From Lachnospiraceae bacterium UBA2860 (GTDB taxonomy: Bacteria > Bacillota > Clostridia > Lachnospirales > Lachnospiraceae), in NCBI GenBank assembly GCA_002350625.1, contig DEFE01000036.1:28542-40541 (forward strand): 12,000 nucleotides of DNA, written 5' to 3'. Each line of letters starts with the position of its first letter. The first letter of the stretch is position 1. The notes beneath the pieces are model-generated. The model had not been told where the DNA came from. It saw nothing but the letters and a program-made list of their open reading frames with translations, and ran no database searches. A program made the translations under genes and the position numbers. Below, piece by piece: positions 7,227 to 12,000 of the stretch.

Positions 7227-8621
7227 TCAGGCCCGCATCCCCGTAAGCTCCGCGTAGAGATCCCTGGCATACGAATCCGTCATGCCGCTGATCGTATCCG
7301 TGGCAAGCAGGATCCGGTCGTAGACGCAGTCATCCGTCTCCCGCCCCTCCGCGGCGCGGTGATAGACCTGCCGGTAATTCTCCGGGATGAGCGACAGGTA
7401 TTTTTCCTCCATGAGGCCGATCTTCTGATCCGTGTCATAGACGAGCACGGAGGGCACGAGCACGTCGAGGAGATAGGTCAGGATATTATTCGCCGCGATC
7501 TCGGTCTTGAAGATCGACATCGAGGTAAATGCGTAATCGTAGGCGATGCTCTTGAGCGCCGAAAGAAGCACCCGCGCGGTTTTACCCGAGATGAGTTCCC
7601 CGGGATAGCTGCCGTCCATGATCCGTGCGTAATGCTCCGCGAATCCGTCCGTCGCCGCGACGATGAGAACGTCCTGCATCTCCCGGAGCCAGGTGCGGAT
7701 CGCGTATTCCTCCGGACCCATGAGGCCGGTGAGGCGCGCGAGATCATACTGGTCCGTCAGCTTGTCGCGGAATGCGCGCGCGACGCCGCGCGCCTCCAGC
7801 TCTCCGGCAAAGACCGAATAGCTGAAGAATCCCTTCTTGAACGCGTCCTCTATGTCCGCGGTCGCGTAGGCGATGTCGTCCGCCGCCTCCAGAATGAGCG
7901 CCAGCGGGTTTCTAAAATTCCCCGTCCCGGTCTCTTTTGTGATCTCCCGGAATTCCTTCTCCTCCGAGGCGAAGTACCCGGTCTTCCTTCTTTTGATTTC
8001 CTTCGCCCCCGGAACCGTCAGGTTCGAGGCGGTCGGGTATTTGATCATCGCCGACAGAAGCCCGTAAGTCAGATTCATGCCCATCCCGCGGACGGGATAG
8101 TCGAGCTTCGTCACCATGCGCAGCCCCTGCGCGTTGCCCTCGAAATGCAGCAGGTCCTCCCGCTGCTGCTCCGTGAGATACGACGTGACGGGCCTGTCCC
8201 TGTACGTAAGCCCCGGGAGATGCTTCACGAACCACTCGCGGATCGCCTCCTCACCGAAGTGGCCGAAGGGCGGATTGCCGATGTCGTGGATAAGGCCGGC
8301 GCACTGCAAGATGTCGCAGATATCCCGCACGTTTTCCGGCGTAAATGCCGGATCCGCCTCTCCCGCGCGCATCACCGCCCCGATGTTCTGCGACAGGGAT
8401 CTCCCGATGGAGGACACCTCCAGGGAATGCGTGAGTCTCGTGCGGATGAAATCGCTGCGGTCGAGCGGAAACACCTGCGTCTTGTCCTGGAGCCTTCTGA
8501 AGGAGGAGCTGACGATGATTCTGTGATAATCCTTCTCAAAGCCGCTGCGCCTGTCCTTCTTGCCGCTCGCCGCACTCTCCCGGACGGCGCGCTTCTCCGA
8601 GAGGAGCTGTTCCCATTTCAT
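7227..8621 (-). CDS. dgt: dGTP triphosphohydrolase family protein (Dgt, HD domain)
   Basis: This family hydrolyses dGTP, and in many members other dNTPs, to deoxynucleoside plus triphosphate, controlling dNTP pools. The 464-residue protein carries the HD metal site: H65 in RTRLTHSLEVSSIGR, HD at 112-113 in GLIHDIGNPPFGHFGEEAI, and an aspartate at about 248 in EAADDIAYATADIED. HFEGNAQGLRM at 159-169 and the early FRRLQDKTQVFPL are also typical of Dgt proteins. The ATG at 8621 overlaps the thrC stop codon (ATGA) and has only a weak GGG upstream, so it probably initiates by coupling to thrC. It is the last gene of the regulator-aminotransferase-thrC-dgt operon. Substrate range cannot be read from the sequence. 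Confidence 0.94.
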   Translation of the reverse strand: MKWEQLLSEKRAVRESAASGKKDRRSGFEKDYHRIIVSSSFRRLQDKTQVFPLDRSDFIRTRLTHSLEVSSIGRSLSQNIGAVMRAGEADPAFTPENVRDICDILQCAGLIHDIGNPPFGHFGEEAIREWFVKHLPGLTYRDRPVTSYLTEQQREDLLHFEGNAQGLRMVTKLDYPVRGMGMNLTYGLLSAMIKYPTASNLTVPGAKEIKRRKTGYFASEEKEFREITKETGTGNFRNPLALILEAADDIAYATADIEDAFKKGFFSYSVFAGELEARGVARAFRDKLTDQYDLARLTGLMGPEEYAIRTWLREMQDVLIVAATDGFAEHYARIMDGSYPGELISGKTARVLLSALKSIAYDYAFTSMSIFKTEIAANNILTYLLDVLVPSVLVYDTDQKIGLMEEKYLSLIPENYRQVYHRAAEGRETDDCVYDRILLATDTISGMTDSYARDLYAELTGMRA

Positions 8622-10111
8622 GCCCTGATCCCGAGGAAGCCGAGCACGGTGGCCGGCATTTCCTCCACGTCGGCGACGGTTTCATGGCGGACGGGCGCCG
8701 TGCGGATATCCGTGATGGCCGCCGGCTCGGGCGTGCCGGAAATGGCGCGCAGCTCGTCGATGAGCTCGAATTCGTCCTTCCCCTCCGCTCTCGCCGGGTC
8801 GATCGCCCGCACCACGGCCGCCGCGAATTTATAAGGACTCGCCGTCGACGCGATCACGGTCTTCGTGCGGTCGCCGGTCTCCTCCGCGTAGCGGCGGTAA
8901 ACGGCGTTGCCGATCCCGGTGTGCGTGTCGATCACGTAGCCCGTCTTCTCGTACAGCGCGCGGATCCCCGCAAAATTCTCCTCCTCGGAGGCGAAGCCTC
9001 CGCGGAAGTCAACGAGCTGATCCCGCATGGAAGCCGTGATCTGATACTCTCCCTTCTCCGCGAGGTCCCGCATGAACGCCGCGCATTTTTCCGCCGCGTT
9101 TCCTGCGGCGCGGTAGATGAGGCGCTCGAGATTGCTCGAGATGAGGATGTCCATGGACGGGGAGGAGGTCAGCACAAACGGCCGCTTCCTGTCGTAGTCG
9201 CCCGTCTCGAAGAAGTCAAAGAGCACGCGGTTCGTGTTGGAGGCGCAGATGAGCTTTTTCACCGGCAGTCCCATCAGCTTCGCGTAATATGCCGCGAGGA
9301 TGTTGCCGAAATTGCCCGTCGGGACCGTGATATTGATCTCCTCTCCCTCCCGGACCGCTCCCTCTTTAAGCAGCTGCGCGTACGCGTAGACATAGTAGAC
9401 GACCTGCGGGACGAGCCGCCCGATATTGATGGAGTTCGCGGAAGAAAAGCGGCAGCCGTTCTCCGCGAGCAGCTCCTTTAAGGCCTTGTCGTTAAACATG
9501 CGCTTCACGGCGCTCTGCGCGTCGTCGAAGTTGCCCCGGATCGCGGCGACGTGCGTGTTCGCGCCCCGCTGCGTCACCATCTGCTTCTCCTGCACGTCCG
9601 AGACGCCGTCCTTCGGATAAAAGACGATGATCTCCGTCCCCGGCACATCCTGGAAGCCGGCCATCGCCGCCTTGCCGGTGTCCCCGGAGGTGGCGGTGAG
9701 GATCACGATCTTCTTGTCCTCGCCGTTCTTCTTCGCCGCCGTCGTCATGAGGTACGGCAGGATGGAGAGCGCCATATCCTTAAAGGCAATCGTCGATCCG
9801 TGGAACAGCTCGAGATAATAGGCTCCGTCCGCTTCCTTCAGCGGCGCGATCGCCGGAGTATCAAACTTGCTGTCATAGGCGCCGGCGATGCAGGCGCGGA
9901 GCTCCTCCTCCGTAAAGTCCGTGAGAAACTTGCTCATCACGGTGTAGGCGAGTTCCTGATAGCTCATCGCGGCGAGCTCCTGAAGCGGCTCCGTAAGCTG
10001 CGGGATCTCGGACGGCACAAAGAGCCCTCCGTCTTCCGAAAGGCCCATGAGGATGGCCTTTGACGCGGTCACCTCTGTCTCGCTTCTCGTACTTCTATAC
10101 ATGATCTGCAT
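8618..10111 (-). CDS. thrC: Threonine synthase (ThrC)
   Basis: ThrC converts O-phospho-L-homoserine to L-threonine with pyridoxal phosphate, the last step of threonine synthesis. The 497-residue length is that of the longer ThrC form. The N terminus has YRSTRSETEVTASKAILMGL and SEDGGLFVP. The cofactor lysine is K111 in FHGSTIAFKDMALS. The phosphate-binding loop is ATSGDTGKAAMAGF at about 140-153, and PTGNFGNILAAYYAKLMGLP follows mid-protein. The ATG at 10111 has AAGGAG about ten bases upstream. A second in-frame ATG at 10102 (residue 4) is possible and would leave all family motifs intact. It starts six bases after the aminotransferase stop and overlaps dgt by four bases. Neither thrB nor hom is nearby. 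Confidence 0.97.
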   Translation of the reverse strand: MQIMYRSTRSETEVTASKAILMGLSEDGGLFVPSEIPQLTEPLQELAAMSYQELAYTVMSKFLTDFTEEELRACIAGAYDSKFDTPAIAPLKEADGAYYLELFHGSTIAFKDMALSILPYLMTTAAKKNGEDKKIVILTATSGDTGKAAMAGFQDVPGTEIIVFYPKDGVSDVQEKQMVTQRGANTHVAAIRGNFDDAQSAVKRMFNDKALKELLAENGCRFSSANSINIGRLVPQVVYYVYAYAQLLKEGAVREGEEINITVPTGNFGNILAAYYAKLMGLPVKKLICASNTNRVLFDFFETGDYDRKRPFVLTSSPSMDILISSNLERLIYRAAGNAAEKCAAFMRDLAEKGEYQITASMRDQLVDFRGGFASEEENFAGIRALYEKTGYVIDTHTGIGNAVYRRYAEETGDRTKTVIASTASPYKFAAAVVRAIDPARAEGKDEFELIDELRAISGTPEPAAITDIRTAPVRHETVADVEEMPATVLGFLGIRA

Positions 10112-10117
10112 ATCCTG

Positions 10118-11317
10118 CTATCTCCTTCGCTCAATAAAATGCTGCAACCTCTCCATCGCGGTTCTCAGATGTTCCACGCTGTAGGCGTAGCTGATGCGGG
10201 CGTAGCCCTCGCCGTTTTTCCCGAAGGCGTCGCCGGGGATGATGGCCACCTCTTCCTCCTTCAGCAGCGCCTCGCAGAATTCCTCGCTCGTCATGCCGAA
10301 GCCCCCGATATAGGGGAAGACATAGAAGGCGCCGAGCGGCTCGAAGCAGGGAAGGCCCATGCCGCGGAGCTTGCTGACCACGTAGCGCCGCCTCCGGTTG
10401 TACTCGTCCCGCATGGCGGCGACCTCTTCATCGGCAAACTTCAGCGCCGAGATGGCCGCGTACTGGCTCGTCGTAGGCGCGGACATGATGCAGCTCTGAT
10501 GGATCTTTGTCATGCTCTTGATCACGGGGCCGGGGCCCGCCGCATACCCGAGCCGCCACCCCGTCATCGCATAGGTCTTGGAGAAGCCGTTGACGACGAT
10601 GGTCCGCTCGCGCATGCCGGGAAGCGTGGCGATGCTCACGTGCCTCGCGGAACCGTATGTCAGCTCCGCGTAGATCTCGTCCGAGAGCACCATGATATTC
10701 GTCCCGCGGAGGACAGACGCGATCTCCTCGAGATCGTCCGCGTCCATGACCGCGCCGGTCGGGTTATTCGGAAATGGCAGGACCAGCAGCTTCGTCCGCG
10801 GTGAAATCGCCGCGGCGAGAGCCTCTTTGGTCAGGCGGAAGCCTTCCTCCGCCTTCGTCGCGATGTGCACGGGCACGCCGCCCGTCAGCACGGTGATCGG
10901 CTCGTAGCAGACGAAGCAGGGCTCCGGTATGATCACCTCGTCCCCGGGGCTCACAAGGGCGCGGATGGCCGCGTCGATGGCCTCCGAGCCGCCGACCGTG
11001 ACAAGGATTTCCTTCGGGTCGTAAGTAAGTCCCATGCGGCGGCGCAGGTACACCGTAATCTCTTCCCTGAGCTCCTTGAGGCCGGCGTTGGCCGTATAGC
11101 GGGTCCGCCCCATCTCAAGCGAGCGGATCGCCGCGTCGCGTATGTTCCAGGGCGTCTTGAAGTCAGGCTCGCCGACGCCGAGAGATATGCAGTGCGGCAT
11201 CTCCGCCGCCAGGTCGAAGAAGCGACGGATGCCCGAGGGCCGCATCTCCCGCACGCCTCTCGACAGGAGCGCATCGTAGTCCATGCCGCCCGCCATAAGA
11301 TTCTGTTCCGTACTCAT
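10118..11317 (-). CDS. Class I/II PLP-dependent aminotransferase, PatA/AspC-like
   Basis: This is a fold-type I aminotransferase that moves amino groups between an amino acid and a 2-oxo acid. The 399-residue product has ISLGVGEPDFKTP at about 44-56, the cofactor contacts N185 (PFPNNPTG), D213 and Y216 (LSDEIYAELT), the Schiff-base lysine K247 in NGFSKTYAMTGWRLGY, and the carboxylate-binding R374 in GYARISYAYS. It resembles Bacillus PatA and aspartate/alanine aminotransferases of the same subgroup. The true substrate is open, so no gene symbol is given. I chose the ATG at 11317 because it forms an ATGA overlap with the stop of the upstream regulator. A GTG at 11329 would add four residues but has its GGGA site immediately against it. 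The pairing with an Lrp-type gene suggests feedback by an amino acid. Confidence 0.93.
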   Translation of the reverse strand: MSTEQNLMAGGMDYDALLSRGVREMRPSGIRRFFDLAAEMPHCISLGVGEPDFKTPWNIRDAAIRSLEMGRTRYTANAGLKELREEITVYLRRRMGLTYDPKEILVTVGGSEAIDAAIRALVSPGDEVIIPEPCFVCYEPITVLTGGVPVHIATKAEEGFRLTKEALAAAISPRTKLLVLPFPNNPTGAVMDADDLEEIASVLRGTNIMVLSDEIYAELTYGSARHVSIATLPGMRERTIVVNGFSKTYAMTGWRLGYAAGPGPVIKSMTKIHQSCIMSAPTTSQYAAISALKFADEEVAAMRDEYNRRRRYVVSKLRGMGLPCFEPLGAFYVFPYIGGFGMTSEEFCEALLKEEEVAIIPGDAFGKNGEGYARISYAYSVEHLRTAMERLQHFIERRR

Positions 11318-11793
11318 AGCAGTGTCCACTCCCGCTCATCCGTTTCCTCGGTCCCGAAGAGCCTGCCGCCCCTCTTGTAAGTGCGGAGCAGGAAGCTGGT
11401 CGAGGTCGACAGGACGTCGTCGAGGGGCGAGAGCCGCTTGGCAACGAACAGGGCGATCTCCTGGAAGCTGCGCCCCTTGATGTGCACAAGCAGGTCGTAG
11501 CCGCCGCTCATAAGGAGCACGCTGTCGACTTCCGGAAAGGCCGCGATGCTGCCGCCGATCTCGTCAAATCCGCAGGATTTTCTAGGCGTCACATGAAGCT
11601 CGATAAAAGCTTCCACGCGGGTGATGCCGGCTTCCTCGTAGTCCACGAGCGCCTCATAGCCGCGGATATAGCCTTTGGCGTTGGCCTCGTCGTACAGCGC
11701 GGCGGTTTCCTCAGGCGTCCTGTCGAGCATGACGGCGACGTCCTCGAGCGGCATCAAAGGATTCTTTTCAATAAAACGGAGAAATTCTTCCAA
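11314..11793 (-). CDS. Lrp/AsnC-family transcriptional regulator
   Basis: These regulators sense amino acids through a C-terminal RAM/AsnC domain and bind DNA through an N-terminal helix-turn-helix. The 159-residue product fits: a helical N-terminal domain at about 1-45 (FIEKNPLMPLEDVAVML), then a beta-alpha-beta-beta-alpha-beta domain at about 55-140 with RVEAFIELHV and the family-like SGGYDLLVHIKGRS at about 96-109. The start is TTG at 11793: an in-frame TAA lies two codons upstream, and AGAGAGGA sits nine bases before it. The presumed recognition helix (TPEETAALYDEANAKG, about 26-41) is acidic, where typical Lrp proteins are basic and serine-rich, so its DNA affinity is uncertain. It is first in the operon and overlaps the aminotransferase by four bases. 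Autoregulation is inference. Confidence 0.92.
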   Translation of the reverse strand: MEEFLRFIEKNPLMPLEDVAVMLDRTPEETAALYDEANAKGYIRGYEALVDYEEAGITRVEAFIELHVTPRKSCGFDEIGGSIAAFPEVDSVLLMSGGYDLLVHIKGRSFQEIALFVAKRLSPLDDVLSTSTSFLLRTYKRGGRLFGTEETDEREWTLL

Positions 11794-11802
11794 GGCTTAA
11801 GA

Positions 11803-11810
11803 TCCTCTCT
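11803..11810 (-). promoter_or_regulatory. Ribosome binding site supporting a TTG start
   Basis: AGAGAGGA lies nine bases before the TTG at 11793 on the minus strand. With an in-frame TAA two codons upstream of the TTG, this is the best-supported start. The next in-frame ATG is at codon 14 and would remove part of the DNA-binding domain. Confidence 0.7.
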
Positions 11811-11827
11811 TTGCGATATTTCCCCAT

Positions 11828-11856
11828 ATCATAACGCATCGGGGGTTGAAATACAA
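11828..11856 (-). promoter_or_regulatory. Promoter of the Lrp-aminotransferase-thrC-dgt operon
   Basis: On the minus strand a TTGTAT -35 box (11851-11856), a 17-base spacer and a TATGAT -10 box (11828-11833) predict a start near 11821. That gives a leader of about 28 bases with no room for an attenuator or riboswitch. The -35 box is only a partial match (4 of 6). Confidence 0.65.
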
Positions 11857-11886
11857 GGCATCCCGTGCGGCCCGTTCCGCCCGGAA

Positions 11887-11897
11887 AACACAGTGTT
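11887..11897. repeat. Short palindrome between divergent promoters
   Basis: AACAC-A-GTGTT is a perfect 5-1-5 palindrome between the promoters of the Lrp-type operon and of tRNA-Glu. Its position suits an operator, but it does not match the AT-rich degenerate Lrp consensus and does not extend beyond 11 bases, so chance is possible. Confidence 0.25.
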
Positions 11898-11920
11898 CAA
11901 AGAAAGATGAAAAATACTAC

Positions 11921-11949
11921 TTGCGTCAGAGGGAAAGGTGTGCTATTAT
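11921..11949 (+). promoter_or_regulatory. Promoter of the tRNA-Glu gene
   Basis: TTGCGT (11921-11926), a 17-base spacer and TATTAT (11944-11949), with a TGC extended -10 element just before it, predict a start about 2-3 bases before the tRNA 5' end. It diverges from the Lrp-type operon promoter. Confidence 0.7.
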
Positions 11950-11958
11950 CTATGTCAC

Positions 11959-12000
11959 GGCCGATTGGTCAAGCGGTTAAGACGCCGCCCTCTCACGGCG
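11959..12000 (+). tRNA. tRNA-Glu (anticodon CUC), cut by the window end
   Basis: The visible 42 bases form the 5' acceptor strand GGCCGAT, a D arm (GTC, loop AAGCGGTTAA, GAC) and an anticodon arm with stem CCGCC/GGCG(G) around loop CTCTCAC. Positions 34-36 are CTC (11992-11994), reading the glutamate codon GAG. The sequence closely follows Firmicutes tRNA-Glu apart from this first anticodon base. The T arm and the 3' acceptor strand lie beyond the window. Confidence 0.9.

Noticed and set aside
7359..8834. Plus-strand open frame of 491 codons opposite dgt and thrC
   Set aside because: It is antisense to two well-recognised genes, resembles no known protein and is rich in Arg, Ala, Val and Asp, as expected for a shadow frame in GC-rich DNA. 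No promoter or ribosome binding site supports it.
11884..11898. LexA-type operator (GAAC-N4-GTTC) around the palindrome
   Set aside because: Only one half-site fits. The second half reads TGTT instead of GTTC at the required spacing.

Overview
The window is GC-rich bacterial chromosome with strong G/C preference at third codon positions. Nine complete protein genes, all on the minus strand, fill it almost without gaps. Protein character (a PheS with a CxxC-x4-CxxC insert, a PatA-like aminotransferase beside an Lrp/AsnC regulator, a ThrC of about 500 residues), purine-rich Shine-Dalgarno sites and a TTG start fit a GC-rich member of the Clostridia, perhaps Lachnospiraceae. That placement is inference. 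No mobile element, phage gene, CRISPR array or island-like composition shift was seen.

Reading in the direction of transcription (high to low coordinates), the right edge carries the start of a plus-strand tRNA-Glu(CUC) gene with its own promoter. This promoter diverges from one that drives a minus-strand operon: an Lrp/AsnC-type regulator (TTG start), a class I/II aminotransferase, threonine synthase (thrC) and a dGTPase-family HD hydrolase (dgt). The genes are joined by ATGA overlaps (regulator/aminotransferase and thrC/dgt) or a 6-base gap, so translation is probably coupled. Three of the four concern amino acids. Dgt adds dNTP pool control.

Between dgt and galM lies the only sizeable stretch without a protein gene (6939-7226). 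It contains a near-consensus sigma-70-type promoter (TTGACC-17-TATAAT) and, starting 7 bases after it, a roughly 180-nt structured RNA. Its paired ends and conserved-looking terminal sequences match 6S RNA (ssrS), the regulator that sequesters housekeeping RNA polymerase. This was recognised by eye, not by a covariance search.

Downstream of the RNA run galM (aldose 1-epimerase), a YihY/BrkB-family membrane protein with a long acidic tail, pheS, pheT (both subunits of phenylalanyl-tRNA synthetase) and queA (queuosine biosynthesis), closed by a clear intrinsic terminator at 54-87. Gaps are very short, or the genes overlap, except for a 52-base pheS-pheT spacer with a small hairpin. No terminator or second promoter was found between the 6S-like RNA and galM, so the RNA promoter may also feed this five-gene cluster.

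Most of the content is conserved housekeeping. I found no convincing new multi-gene system. The points most worth checking are the 6S RNA and its possible co-transcription with galM-yihY-pheST-queA, the YihY tail, and the acidic recognition helix of the Lrp-like regulator.
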